A stretch of DNA of 64,000 bases from NCBI GenBank assembly GCA_014529385.2, contig CM043953.1, positions 110,368,549-110,432,548 on the forward strand, given 5' to 3'. The DNA comes from Adiantum capillus-veneris. Lineage: Eukaryota; Streptophyta; Polypodiopsida; Polypodiales; Pteridaceae. A program made the translations under genes and the position numbers. Of the stretch, positions 51,099 to 63,066 are shown one piece after another. The notes under the pieces were generated by a model. It saw only the letters and a list, made by a program, of their open reading frames with translations. It was not told where the DNA came from and searched no databases. Positions within the stretch are counted from its first letter, which is position 1; each line of letters opens with the position of its first letter.

Positions 51099-52819
51099 AG
51101 ACATCATACGTGTATAATGTCTAGGTGCTTGAAAATGAGTGATATTTCACATGTCAATAGCTCTTATCATGTGCATCATAGGTATATGCCTGAATTTCAA
51201 TTTGGATGTTATTTGGACAAGTTGTGACCATTAGAACTCCTTACAGGCTTTGAAGCTGGATTATGGCTTAGTTTTGAGTAAATGAGGCCCAAATGGGGTG
51301 AAATTAGGCAGATGCTCTTATAATCATGTGATAAAGGCTTAGAAGGGGTCAAGTTAGTCTCCATGTTCATTTTTAGGCTAGTGAGACATCATACACATAT
51401 AATATCTACTTTGTCAAAATTGCTCAAACCTAAAGTATAAGTGGGCATTAGCATGGTATAGCCTCTTGCAATGTTAGAATTTGATTTGGGTTTCTCCTCA
51501 TGTGCTTGGAGCCAATAATCAATTATATAGCTTTGGATTCCTAAACCTAGGTTTAGATGGGAATATAGATACAAAACTTGATGAGACTTGGGTTTTGGGC
51601 TAATAGTAATGGGGTAAAGGAATTGGAAGTAAGAAATCTCCCCAGAATCATCATTTGGCCCTATGGAGGCATTATCGCATATGGTGTCTCTTTTGAGATT
51701 TTTGGCCGAAACTTCATTTGTAGTTTCCTCTGGTGATTGGAAACCCTTTGATCATCTCAGATTTTGATTTGGAGACGAGTAGTGTGTTTGGGGGGCATAG
51801 AATGCTTCTTTTGTCGGGGATTTTAGATTCTGGGCTCCAAGTGGTCATAACCTTGCCCAAATTTGTTCAAATTGAATGCATGGTTTTTATATAATATGGT
51901 GAACATGCTTCTAATGAAAAATGTTGAGTTTGGCAATTGTATAAGAGATGAGATATTATACGGGTATAATGTCTACTAATGCAAAATAGCTTGGGATTCC
52001 ATAGGTAGGTTGTATATGGCTTGTGCAAGATGACCATGATCTCGGATTTGAATTTGAGCTTGTGAATTGGTATCAAAGAGCTTCAAGAGGTTTTTGCACA
52101 CAAAATTCTACTCTTTTGAGTGATTGAAGGTCAAAAGACATCCAATTGTGATGAAAACGTGATGGGGAGCTCATAATGATGTGTATAAAGAGTTAGAGCT
52201 TCCAAAACCACAACTTCCTGTCAATTCAAGACTTTTAGACATTATACGCGTATAATGTCTACTTTGGAAATTTTGGCTTCAACTTGTGGTAGAGGTAGCT
52301 CATGATGTGTGCATGTCTTTGGTAGGTGCAAATATGAAATTGGACTAGTGCTCCTGAGCTCAAGGTCAAAGAAACAGGTTATGACACTTTGATTTGGAAA
52401 TTGATGTGAGTGGTGATCAAAACATGCCCAAAGTTGCCCAAACTTGGTGTAGATATGCTTTACAATTCTAGATGTTCGGAGTGCTGACAGAATTCCTATG
52501 TGACAAGTATAGACTTTATACGTGTATAATGTCTACTTTTGAAAAAAATAAATATGAGCATAGGCATATGATGTATAGGCTATGTGTATGATGTGTGTAA
52601 AATTTCACTTGATTTGAAGCACTTTTGATAAGTCCAAAGTATAATAACGGGATTAGGCTGAGACTTTGTGTTTTTTGGGTCTTGAGTACCCTAATTTGCT
52701 CCAAATTTTATGAAATCTTATGTGCTCCATGTTTAGGGTATGCAAAATGGGTTGGTGAATTCAAGTGAGTGATTTCTGTGCAAAATGTGATTGTGAGACA
52801 TCATACGTGTATGATGTCT
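51099..52819. repeat. Seven-copy array, period about 285 bp, with a conserved 24-bp palindrome
   Basis: A 24-bp palindromic core, with half-site AGACATTATACG, occurs at 51099, 51384, 51667 (degenerate, 23 bp), 51951, 52237 (perfect), 52511 and 52796. Spacings are 285, 283, 284, 286, 274 and 285. Between cores the monomers are highly diverged, though ACTTTG-AAA follows several cores. The array lies upstream of the long minus-strand frame. Confidence 0.85.
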
Positions 52820-52903
52820 CCAGTGATAAAAAGTGATTTTGATGCCTTGGGATGTTTTGTGCTTGTGCCCTAGGCCCTACTAGCTGGTTTTCAACTTAAA
52901 AAG

Positions 52904-53305
52904 TCAGATGTTCAGCTTAGAAACCCTTGTTTGGAATTTCAGTCTCCGAAAGAGATTTATTCGTTTGAGGATGTCTTCCTGCAAAGATTCTAACTGAGCT
53001 TCATCTCCCATGCATGTGGATGTAGAGGGGCACCTTTCCATGGCTTTGATGTATCACTTGAACTCACGGATACCCTTTTTGGCAATTTGTCACTCAAATA
53101 GCATCTTTTGATGAGGAGAGGGTCAGTAAAATTTTTTCTTAATGTTTGACCTTACATGTTGGTTGTTGATGATATGTCGATGATGCCTGTGAAGTTTGGT
53201 GGAAAACGGACACCTTGCTTGGCCGTGAGGACCAAATGACGCTTTGTGTGTTCAAAACATGATTCGATGTTTTGGTCCACTTTTTGATGATAGATTCGGG
53301 AGGAG
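52904..53305 (-). pseudogene. Coding-like stretch of unknown function
   Basis: One minus-strand frame stays open over about 130 codons with only two stops: KVDQNIESCFEHTKRHLVL, GVRFPPNFTGIID, DPLLIKRCYLSDKLPKKG and QLESLQEDILKRINLFRRL. The composition is protein-like, with an amphipathic helix at the end. I do not recognise it. It may belong to the same element as the array and long frame. Confidence 0.35.
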
Positions 53306-53982
53306 GTTACCTTGGCTTATAGACATGCTTGAGACATAACTTCTCATGAAGTTTTGCTTCGTTTCAGTGATCCCTTCCCGATCCGCTTCTCCCCGTCTTC
53401 ACCATCATAAGCTGTCGTTCACTTACTGATCACTCCCATATTTTTCTTTTGTCATCATGTTGCTATTTCACGTGCTTTTTCTATTTTCTTTGGTTTTTAA
53501 AGAAAAATTAACAAAATTTAAAGGAAAATAGCTAATTTGGCCTGAAAAATACCCAAAAATTAAGCTAATTAGATAATAGCCTAATAAACCACTATATACA
53601 TCTATTCATAGTATTTTTGGTAGGAATTCTCTATTTTCTCACTTTTTTAGCATGAAAACTATGATTTTTACATATATACACACACACACACACACCTAGA
53701 GGCTCATCTTGGTGTTTGTTCTCTATCTCCTGTTATAACACATTAATTAAGGGCATATATATACTCAGGTTTACCAAAATTATCACAATCAAACACAAAA
53801 AAACCCGCAAAGTTATGGAAAAGAGTGCGCATTGAGAATGCCTCCCCCTACCCAGTCAAAGTCCTCCTGGATGACGGTGTATCACCCAATGGTATGTGCT
53901 CTGTATGAAAATCAAGAAGGTGCTAATGCTGGTCATGTAATGCGGCCCTATATGCATACTCAAGCAATGCATAGCATGATGC
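53306..53982. other. Unassigned AT-rich stretch
   Basis: There is a short (CA)n run at about 53680-53695 and A-rich DNA. No coding region is supported on either strand. Confidence 0.3.
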
Positions 53983-54672
53983 TTATTTGCATTCGATGTT
54001 GAAGCTTCTTGTGAAAGTATGATCCTGGTGGGACCGGTGAAACAATAAGCTCTCCAGTATTTCTTCTCTTTCTTTGATAGACAACAGAGTTGGTGAAACC
54101 TTGTGGTTGTTCATCACCTTTGTATCTTTGGTTGTTCGTTGTTTAGGTATCCAAACCTGAACTTTGGGTAATGTTGGACTTGAACACGTTTTTGGTTGTC
54201 TGTTGAAGAAGTGTAGTTGAGGTAGTTCCTTAGGTTGTTGTTTGGAATCCATATTTTTTCATGCTTACTTTGGGCCATAAGTAATTGCTTTGCTACCCAA
54301 ATCTGCTTTTGAGGGAGCTTTGGTTTTAACATACGGTTTTTAGTGAATGTCTTTGGAGAGTTATCTAGTGAATTGACCTTGCTCAAACCTTGTGACTTGA
54401 TCCTTCCGGATCCATATTTGTTTGATAGCTTTGTTTTGCAGAGTATGTTGTGTTCTTTGTGGTACGCTTTTGTGAATTCTCATTGTTTTTCTTATGACTC
54501 ATTGAACTCACATCATGGTAAGAGTATTTACCATACTAACATGCTTTTCCTTTGTTGTATGTCTCTTTGGAACCCATTGTTGGACAATGGGTGTTTGTAA
54601 GGGCTGCTTACCTTTATCCACTGGGTGCAGTAATGATGGTTTTTTTGTAGCTATTGTAGCAAAAGGAACTTT
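53983..54672 (-). pseudogene. W[VI]PK tail (G7)
   Basis: Two overlapping open pieces (54114-54386 and 53983-54252) carry QIWVAKQL (WVAK at 54288-54299), KIWIPNNN (54240-54251) and QVWIPKQR (54142-54153). The spacing and context match the tail after protease in G1. Gln/Asn/Lys-rich, no known domain. Confidence 0.5.
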
Positions 54673-54675
54673 CTA

Positions 54676-54803
54676 TTTTCCTGAAGCAGATTGGATACTA
54701 ACTGTATTGTAGCTCCAGTCAAGTTGTACATTATACCTTCGCTGCCAAGGTTGTCCTAGCAATAAGGCATGCTGTGTGTGCTTATCTTCTACCACATAAA
54801 ATT
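54676..54803 (-). pseudogene. Protease-like domain, C-terminal half (G7)
   Basis: FYVVEDKHTQHALLLGQPWQ is followed by YNVQLDWSYNTV, with the LGQPW signature at 54745-54759. This is the end of a retropepsin. Its N-terminal half with the active site is at 60474-60690, across the copia insertion, and the two halves join at the insertion point. Confidence 0.7.
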
Positions 54804-55149
<346 letters not shown>

Positions 55150-55161
55150 ACAACCTCCCAC
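55150..55161 (-). promoter_or_regulatory. Polypurine tract of the copia element
   Basis: GTGGGAGGTTGT on the minus strand, directly before the LTR start TGGGATTAAAG. Confidence 0.8.
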
Positions 55162-55229
55162 TTAAAGTCCAATGTGGCACTTTAAGTAACTGTAAATCTA
55201 TGAACATAAATGTACAAAGATTTACATGG

Positions 55230-57690
55230 CTGCCATCTATCCAATGCCCAATAACTCACGACAATGCACAAAGCCCTCTTCTGGAAGTCCCTTTGTGAGT
55301 AGATCAGCAGGATTGTCCTTGGTGTGAATCTTCAGCAGTTGTATCTTCTTGTCTTCAAGTACTTCCCTAATGAAGTGATATTTCACATCAATATGCTTAG
55401 TCTTCGAATGGAACACTAGATTCTTTGCCTATTGTATAGCACTTTGACTATCACAATATAACTTTGGCATATCTACTTTGATTCCCAAGTCTGCTACCAA
55501 TCTACCAAGCCAAATCGCTTCTTTGCATGCCTCATTTGCTGCAACATACTCAGCTTCTGTAGTAGACTGCGTAACACAATCTTGTAATCGAGATCGCCAT
55601 GATATGGCACCTCCAGCCAATGTAAAGACATAGCCTGATGTAGATCTCCTCTTATCCAAGTCTCCTGCATAATCTGAGTCAGTGTATCCTCTGACACTCA
55701 AATCTTGACTACCATAGCATATGCGCATACTCTTTGTATGTTTTAAGTATCTCATGATACCTTTCACTGCCTCCCAATGTTTCTTTTCGGGATTTGACAT
55801 ATATTTGCTAACCACTCCCATTGCAAATGCAATATCCGGACGTGTAGCAATCATTGCATACATCAAACTACCCACTGCAGACGCATATGGAATCTTATCC
55901 ATTTCAGCCTTTTCTTCCTCCTCAGAAACAAGACAATCTTCTTTGCTAAGTTTCACATATGGTGGCAATGGAACACTCAATGCCTTTCCCTTCTCCATAT
56001 TGAAACGTTTCAAAACCTTGTCAATATACTCTGTTTGAGATAAGCAAATCAACTTCTTTGATCTGTCTCTCTCAATGCGCATACCAAGTATATGACTTGC
56101 CTCACCCATGCCTTTCATGTCAAACGATTTTGCCATCTTTGACTTCAAAGCTGAAATTTCTTCCAAGTGTTTGCCAGCAATCAACATGTCATCCACATAC
56201 AAAATAAGGATCAGCCAACTGCCATCCTTAGCCTTCTTTGTATATAGACAGTGATCGAACTCACTACGTTTGTAGCCTTGAGAAAGCATAAACTGGTGGA
56301 ACTTATGGTACCATGCCCTCGGTGATTGTTTTAAGCCATAAAGACTTTTCAACTGGCATACCAAATCTTCCTTGCCTTTCTCAACAAACCCTTCTGGATG
56401 CTGCATGTAAATTTCCACATCTAAATCACCATGCAAGAACGTTGTCTTGACATCCATTTGGTGCAACACCAAATCCAATATAGCAACCAATGAAAGAAAG
56501 CATCTCAATGTAGTCATCTTGACCACTAGAGAGAAGACTTCATCAAAGTCAATGCCTTGTTCTTGCTTAAAGCCCTTGGCAACAAGCCTTGCTTTGTACT
56601 TTGGTTGACTATCATGAGCGGTGATCTTATACCTGTAAACCCATTTACAAGGTAGAGCCTTTTTGCCCTGTGGTAATTTAACTAGCTTCCATGTCTGGTT
56701 TTTATACAGAGCCGTCATCTCTGATTGCATGGCCAAATGCCATTTCTTCGAGTCAACCACTTGTAATGCTTCCTTGTAACAAGATGGTTCTCCGCAATCT
56801 GTGAGCATGAAATAATTTAGAAATGGCACATAACGATCAGGTGGTTTGGAGACATGCTCAGAACGTCTCACCACAACTGATTCTGCCTCTCTAGCCACTA
56901 TAGGTTGTTCCTGAGCCTGACCATGCTGTCTTGATGTGCTAGCACTAGGTCCATCTTCCCTGAAGACAACTCTTCTGATCTCCTCTGTCTTCTCTGGCTT
57001 AGCGTGAAACTTGGATTCATTGAAATGCACATCATTGCTACGAATAAGTTTTCTGGACTCAGGATCCCAAAGCCGGTAACCCATCTCGCCCGATTCTCCA
57101 TAGCCAAGAAATATACACTTCTTGCTCTTTGGTTCTAACTTATTCCTGAACTCCTTAGGAATATGGCTATAAGCTTCACAACCAAAGACTCTGAGATGCT
57201 TATACAAAGGTGCCTTGCCTCTCCATAGCATCTCGGCCACTGCACTCTTATCCAGAACCCTACTAGGAGACCTATTGATTAAATGGACTATTGTAGCCAC
57301 TGCTTCCGCCCAAAATCCATCAGGCAATTCAGTATTTGACAACATGCTTCTGACCTTCTCTTGTATGGTCTTATTCATACGTTCTGCAACTCCATTTTGT
57401 GAAGGATTGTATGGTGCAATAAGTTCCCGCTTTATCCCTTTTGATTCACAAAAGTCTTGAAAAGCTTTGGAAACGTACTCTCCACCATTGTCAGTTCTCA
57501 AGCACTTCAGCTTCTGACCACTCTGATTCTCCACAAGCTGCAAGAATTTCTTAAAGACCTTGAGCACCTCATCCTTGTGATTCAAGAAGTAAACCCATAC
57601 TTTGCGAGAATAGTCATCTATGAATGTACAAAAGTACACTGCTCTCCCTAGTGACAAACTAGGCATTGGTCCGCATAGATCACTGTGCAC
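55230..57690 (-). pseudogene. Copia integrase, reverse transcriptase and RNase H
   Basis: An open run of 753 codons (57690-55429) has integrase residues in HSDLCGPM, RTDNGGEY and GVAERMNKT. RT follows with KWVYRYK, KARLVAKGFKQEQGIDF, LKSLYGLKQSPRAWY and catalytic ILYVDDMLIAG. RNase H has GYTDSDYAGD, TEAEYVAANEA and CDSQSAIQ. A stop at 55429 cuts RNase H. The same frame then resumes with KHIDVKYHFIRE and DNPADLLTKGLP to about 55240. The former start is internal; upstream protease lies in the same frame beyond a TGA at 57724. All catalytic residues are kept. Confidence 0.92.
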
Positions 57691-57723
57691 AAGAGCTAAC
57701 CGTTCATCCCTACGATTCCTCTT

Positions 57724-58266
57724 TCATTTGTGCGGTTCCTGTGTTTGATTACCATAGACACAATGCTCACAAAACTCAAAATCTTGAAATGAAAAGCCAG
57801 GCAAATAACCATAATGAGAAAGTATTTCCATTCCTCTTTTTGACATATGTCCCAGCCTATGATGCCACAGTGACACACTTGGCTGCTCAATCACATTAAT
57901 TACATGGTTTTTAACCTTTGAAACATGTAAAGTGTACAGAGTTCCTGACTTGATGCCAAGTGCTACAGTCATCGAACCTTTGGAGATCTTCCAAGCGTTG
58001 TTCCCAAAAACTGTCACATAACCCGCATCATCCAACTTCCCTGTACTGATCAAACTCTTTCGGATTGCTCGAACATGTCTGACATTGTTGAGCCATTGAG
58101 AAGAGCCATTCTGAAACTTCAATTGCACATCTCCCACTCCAAGTATGTCACAAACCTGCTCATTGCCAAGTCTGACATAATCTTTAGTATCCACATATGA
58201 TGTAAACCACTCTTTGTGCGGAGAAACATGTAAAGATGCCCCTGAGTCAATAATCCAATCACTCAT
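57724..58266 (-). pseudogene. Copia protease and pre-integrase domain
   Basis: WIIDSGASLHVSP gives the protease active site DSGA. Then LWHHRLGHMSKRGMEIL and CEHCVYGNQ give the HHCC-type pre-integrase zinc domain. It is bounded by in-frame stops at both ends and shares the frame of integrase downstream. Confidence 0.9.
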
Positions 58267-58281
58267 AGCATGTCCATCCTC

Positions 58282-59195
58282 TCAAGTCAAGAAAACAGAA
58301 TCAATATTGCTTGTGAGGAAGATGTCACCAGCTGCTATACCACTGTCTGAACCAGATCCTGTGAAATTCACCTCTTTAATCTTCACTGAACTCTTCTTTT
58401 CATCTTGCTTAGAACTCTTTGTTTTGCCTTTTTCTTGTTTCCACTTCGTACGGTCTCTCTTCATGTGACCCTTCTTGCCACAATGGTAGCATTCTATGTC
58501 CTCCTTTGACTTCAAGTCACGAGACTTACTTCGGTTTTGTGCCTTCTTACCCTTCTTCTCTTTAGACTGTTGTCTCCCTCGAATGAACAAAGCACTATTG
58601 CCTTTGCCTTTGTCAATGTTCTTCCTGTTTACTTCCTCTGTGAGCAAGCTGCCTTCTACATTGGCACTTGTAAGACCTTCTGGTGCGACAGAATTACTTA
58701 ACGTTGTACGAAAAGTATCCCAACTGTCTGGAAAAGTGGTTAAGAGAAACATAGCCTTCACTGAATCTGGAAAGACTATCTTCTGTGCTGTTAACTGGCT
58801 GAAAATTGTGTGAAATTCATTGAGATGATTTGACATGGCTGTCCCTTCCTTCATCTTCAAATCCACCAATTTCTTGAGCTAGTAAATATGAGAAGCAGCA
58901 CTTTGTTTCTCGTACATACCACATAGCTTTTCCCATACGCCATACGCTGTAGTCTCTTCTGCTACGTTGAAGTAAACATTTTCTTTCAGTGTCAGCATGA
59001 TTGTGGAACAAGCTAATTCGTCAGCTCTTCCCACTCATCTTCAGCCATACCTTCTAGTCTCTCCCCTTTGAGCTTTAGTGGCTTCACTTGTTTTTTCTGC
59101 ACCAAAACTTGCCAAATCTGCTTCTTCCAGAATGGAAAGTTTGTGCCATCCAGCTTCTTTATGTTGTAAAGAGTCTCACTCTGAGAAGATGCCAT
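58282..59195 (-). pseudogene. Copia Gag
   Basis: The likely start is the ATG at 59195 (MASSQSETLYNIKKLDGTNF), typical of plant copia Gag. A frameshift near 59000 moves it to the frame of 58282-58869 (MSNHLNEFHTIFSQLTAQ, FLLTTFPDSWDTFRTTL). The zinc knuckle CYHCGKKGHMKRDRTKW has Arg in place of the last Cys. A TGA at the end separates it from protease. Confidence 0.85.
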
Positions 59196-60243
59196 ATTTG
59201 CCAAACTGTTTACTTCTGGGAAAAATCCGACAGAGTTTCCCCTGTAAACTGGCCTGTACACAGTAAACAAGTTGTAAACAACAAGCTGAACACCTTTCCT
59301 CAAGAACTGTCAGTATTTTAGAAAAATTTTGACAGAGTCTCCCCTGTAAACTGAGCTCTGAGAACCAAAAGATAGCTCAAAAACAATCATAAATAGCTGA
59401 CCAGAGACAAATCTGAAAATCTCTGTATATGATGTCCTATAAGCATACACTGTCTCCTGTCTGGGCGATCACAGAACCTATATCTGTCTCAAGACTCAAC
59501 CCTGAACAATGCCTCAACGGCCTGACGCATAAGATGCAATCCAGTGTCTACACAAAGTCATACATCCTATGGGATAAAAGTCACCGAAGAGGATGTGTGT
59601 AGAGGGAAACTCCAGCAACCTAATCCACCTCACACTGGGTAACCCAGCCCCCAGTGCTCGGCTTCAAAAAACCTCACACACGACCCTCACAGATGGCTCA
59701 GCAAACTGCCCAGAACTAGCATACATCCTACAATAGACCAATCACTGTCATGTGACCGCTGCGGCGGTCTGTCTGCTAGCGTGACTCACAACTAGCAGAC
59801 CCACAATCACAGTACATCAATCTGCAATACATGCCAGTGGTGTCAAGCCGTCGTATGGCCACACCTTCCCTGGAACCTGGCAAGCAAAAGAAGTAGCAAT
59901 GCAGACTGCAATATATATATCTGATGATATATATGTGTACCTGGTCTATAGATGATTCTTTGAAGATGAATGAGTGATGTATGTTGATGTTGATATTGAT
60001 GCCGACCACCTCTTGCTTGCCAATCTACACAAGACGGATTTCTTTGCGCGACTGAAATCTATCTTCTGTTGTAGTGCTCAGAACGAAATTTTGAGGGCAG
60101 AAACGGCTTCGAAAGGGGGGTAAAACCATAGGACACCTGATGGAAATGCTCTCGGAACGCCGAGTGTGAAATTTCAAGCTTCGGATCCAGAATCTGCCTG
60201 AAAAGTGCGCGCGCGCGATTACGCAAATACGCACTGAACCATG
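59196..60243 (-). other. Long leader of the copia element
   Basis: This is about 1 kb between primer site and Gag with no convincing frame. A small open piece continues in frame upstream of the Gag ATG to 59303, but it looks fortuitous. Confidence 0.6.
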
Positions 60244-60255
60244 GCTCTGATACCA
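60244..60255 (-). promoter_or_regulatory. Primer-binding site for initiator tRNA-Met (copia)
   Basis: On the minus strand TGGTATCAGAGC, perfect match, two bases from the 5' LTR. Confidence 0.93.
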
Positions 60256-60257
60256 AT

Positions 60258-60473
60258 TGAAGTCGCGGAACGGAGCGTGGATCGACTCACACATACACAC
60301 AAAGATACACAGAGAGCTTACACAATATGCAGAGAATTCTGTTTGAAGGGTTATCTCCCAAAACCTTATTATCCACAAAAGTATAAGTGAGTATATACAA
60401 AGAGTTAGAGGTAAGTGAGTTAGGCGGGCGGCCGGCCATATCCGTATAAGAGACCACTTGAGCTTTAATCCCA
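60258..60473 (-). repeat. 5' LTR of the copia element
   Basis: 216 bases, matching 54804-55149 outside the CA tract with few differences, so the insertion is fairly young. Confidence 0.92.
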
Positions 60474-60690
60474 AAAAAAATTATGCAGATAGATATATTG
60501 GTTAACCTCCTGTACCATGAGCATTGTCCATCCCTTTACCTTGATCGAGTGTTTTGAATAACTGTGGAGAATTTGTTTTGTCTCCTATAACTGATTGTCA
60601 AGTTGAAGTTGCTTGTAAAGGCTGTAGGAGATCAGGTTACCTTGAGCATGTGAATCAAGCATTGTTGTAGCCTCCACTTGATTGTGTCCT
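60474..60690 (-). pseudogene. Protease-like domain, N-terminal half with DSHA (G7)
   Basis: On the minus strand the frame reads TMLDSHAQGNLISYSLYKQL, with DSHA at 60646-60657 in place of D[ST]GA. A stop follows shortly after. The sequence leads to YIYLHN at the copia junction and continues at 54803. The loss of the active-site Gly suggests it is dead. Confidence 0.6.
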
Positions 60691-61226
60691 AGTTTGACAG
60701 TAAATTTGGGATCCTACATATGCTCTGTTTCAAAGTCTGTTACTTGAATGGAATTAATCTTCAGAGGTGGTCCATGTTGTTGTCACTGTCAAACAAGATT
60801 TCGTTTTGCTATTCGTTCTTTGGCCTCTGCTTGAGATTTTGCTACAATCTTTTGTTTCTCTTGTGTGCGTTTCTTTTCTTTGTCGATTTTTTGAAGCATA
60901 CTTAGAGTTAGTGGTAGATGAAATTTTTTTAGTCGACATTCACTAATCTAGTTGGGCATTTCTTCACCATCCAATGTAGCAATCTTGACAGTTCCACTTG
61001 GTGATAAGTCTTTGATCACATGTCCCTCTCTTTTTAAGTTTCTTAGCATGTTGTTTTAAGTTATAAATCAGGACATAACTGCTTGTTTTGAATTCCTTTG
61101 ATCGTACATGCTTATCAGAAACTCTTTCTGCCTTTGTTTTTGCACATAGATGGAAGCTACTGCTTTCATGCAAAGCTCATCTAGCTTTTCAAGGTCATCT
61201 ATTCATGAAGACATTTCATGGCCTGT
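60691..61226 (-). pseudogene. Integrase C-terminus and basic connector (G7)
   Basis: SDKHVRSKEFK, then YVLIYNLKQHAKKLKKRGT (60964-61173) matches the G1 integrase C-terminus. A Lys/Gln-rich connector follows (KIDKEKKRTQEKQKIVAKSQ near 60800-60900), like the connector before protease in G1. Several stops. Confidence 0.6.
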
Positions 61227-62039
61227 TCACTCTAGTTGCTTGGCTACTCTTAGTGTTGGGATTAGGAATTCCATAGGCAATATAACATTAAGGTCAAACA
61301 CCATGTTGTATGGTGTTGTTCCTATCGAGGTCTTATAAGAAATTCTATAGGCCCATAGTGTTGAATGTAGCTTCTGATCCCAATCCATTCTAGACTCTAA
61401 TACTATCTTAGTTAAGATTGTATATAGAGTCTTATTCGTAGCTTCTGCCTGCCCATTAGCCTGCGGATGGTACGGAGCAGACTTGTTATGGACTATCATG
61501 AATTCTTCAAGAAGATTCTCTATCATTTCATTTATAAATTGTGTGCCCCAATCACTGACAATTTCTATAGGTAGACCATATCTAACAAAGACATTTTCAT
61601 ATAGAAATTGTGTGGTAGTCTTGGCAGCTTTTTGTGTAGCTTTAGCTTCAACCCATTTAGTGAGATAATCCATGGCCACAATGATATATTGGGCATGTGT
61701 CTTGTAAGGGAGGGGTGAGATTGGTCCCGCAAGATCTATTTCCCATTTAGAAAAATCTCTAACTCCCATCATTGGCCATAAGGACATCTCATCCCATTTT
61801 ATTGGCATTTTGGTGCGTTGAAAAGACTCACATTGTTTTGTATATTTGTTTGCGTCCATATGTAATGTTGGCCACCATATTTTGAGAGGTGAGGAAAATT
61901 TTTGTTGTCTTTTCCTTGAGAAATGGTCTCCACTTATTCCTTCATGTGCTTGTTCCAGGATTGGAATGTACATACTCTCCGTTGCGCACAGCCTAAGATG
62001 ATTATCCTTTCCTCTTTTATAAAGCTGATTTTCAATCAA
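61227..62039 (-). pseudogene. Integrase zinc-binding and core (G7)
   Basis: This 270-codon open frame has HHCC (EQAHEGISGDHF to CESFQ, where the second Cys of CxxC is Phe). The DDE residues are D in IDLAGPISP, D in VSDWGTQF and E in GQAEATNKT. The Trp after SD is unusual; most have Asn. The start is internal to the former polyprotein. Confidence 0.85.
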
Positions 62040-62094
62040 AGTGAAATCACGAGCTAGGCTAATCCTATCACTCTCTATTATGCTCTGGTGGTAC

Positions 62095-62419
62095 TTTTAG
62101 GAAATGTTTGCTTCTCCAAGAAGTCAACAATGTATTGACTCCATTCTGGCGTAATTGTTATTTGAAACAATGTTGCATGTTATATTGGTGGGTTTGATCT
62201 GCATTTGGCACAACTAGTTACATAATCATGAACATGAACACACATAGTTGGCCAATACACTCCCAATTTTCGCAAGCGTTGGAAAGTTTTTTTGGATGAA
62301 CAATGAAGTGCCAAATCCTGATTATGCACTTCTAACAAATAGGCTTCGTTATCCTCCGGATTTATGTACACTCTTAGGATACCGTTGTAGGAGCTTACTG
62401 AATCATTTGTTGTTAACAT
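62095..62419 (-). pseudogene. Extra IxPxWS linker and HHCC-like zinc module (G7)
   Basis: Between RNase H and integrase an extra segment has LLEVHNQDLALHCSS, then KLGVYWPTM and CAKC, the layout of an integrase HHCC domain. It is followed by ITITPEWSQYIVDFL, which resembles IEMIPKWSHEIVSLL after RNase H (62446-63066). So the linker plus zinc module seems to occur twice in tandem. G1 has it once. Confidence 0.6.
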
Positions 62420-62445
62420 ACACCAATCAACTGAAAATTCTTAGC

Positions 62446-63066
62446 TTACTGAATCATTTGTTGTTTACGGTCTTGGTTAGTTTTGTCAAATCCTCCCCCG
62501 TGTGATAGTAGGCTTACGATCTCATGGGACCACTTAGGTATCATTTCTATATTGAAGAGATATGCATCTGGGAGATCATCATCCACTCCCCCTGGAGATT
62601 CTCCATTTGGAAATCGAGAAAGGTGGTATGCTTTGAGATGCATCTTACCCCTTTTAAACACTATCGTAAAGTCAAACTCAAGCAGTATGATGAACCATCT
62701 TACGATTCGCCTCGTATTGCCTGGTCTGTTGACAAGGTATAAAAGGGCTTGGTGGTCTGAGAAAAACACAAACTTATTTGTGAGGAGATAATGCCAAAAT
62801 TTCTTAACAACATAAATCATTCCAAGCCCCTCTCTTTTGCTGGCTGTGTAGTTCTTTTCAGCATTGTTTAGTTGTCTGCTGGAATAGCAGACTAGAAAAT
62901 CCATGGTTCCTTCTCCTGGTTGAGCCAAAATACATCCTATAGAAAACGCAGGTGCATCAATATCAACATGAGATATTTTCTCCCAATCAGGTGCCTTTAG
63001 CACTAGAGCGGGTACGAGGGCATCTTTGAATTTCTTAAATGATTCCTCACTCATCTGTCCATTCAA
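62446..63066 (-). pseudogene. RNase H (G7)
   Basis: The open frame of 206 codons reads HVDIDAPAFSIGCILAQPGE, CYSSRQLNNAEKNYTASKRE, FFSDHQALLYLVNRPGN and HLSRFPNGESPGGVDDDLPD, close to the G1 RNase H end. RNase H residues D, E and D are visible. The first Met is internal. Confidence 0.8.

Noticed and set aside
51099-52819. CRISPR-like array
   Set aside because: Spacing of about 285 bp with 24-bp palindromic cores in a plant-type sequence does not fit CRISPR repeats and 30-40 bp spacers.
53815-53890. Plus-strand peptide VLLDDG, like a protease motif
   Set aside because: It is short, isolated, followed by stops, and opposite in strand to the surrounding element. It lacks the LGRPW partner.
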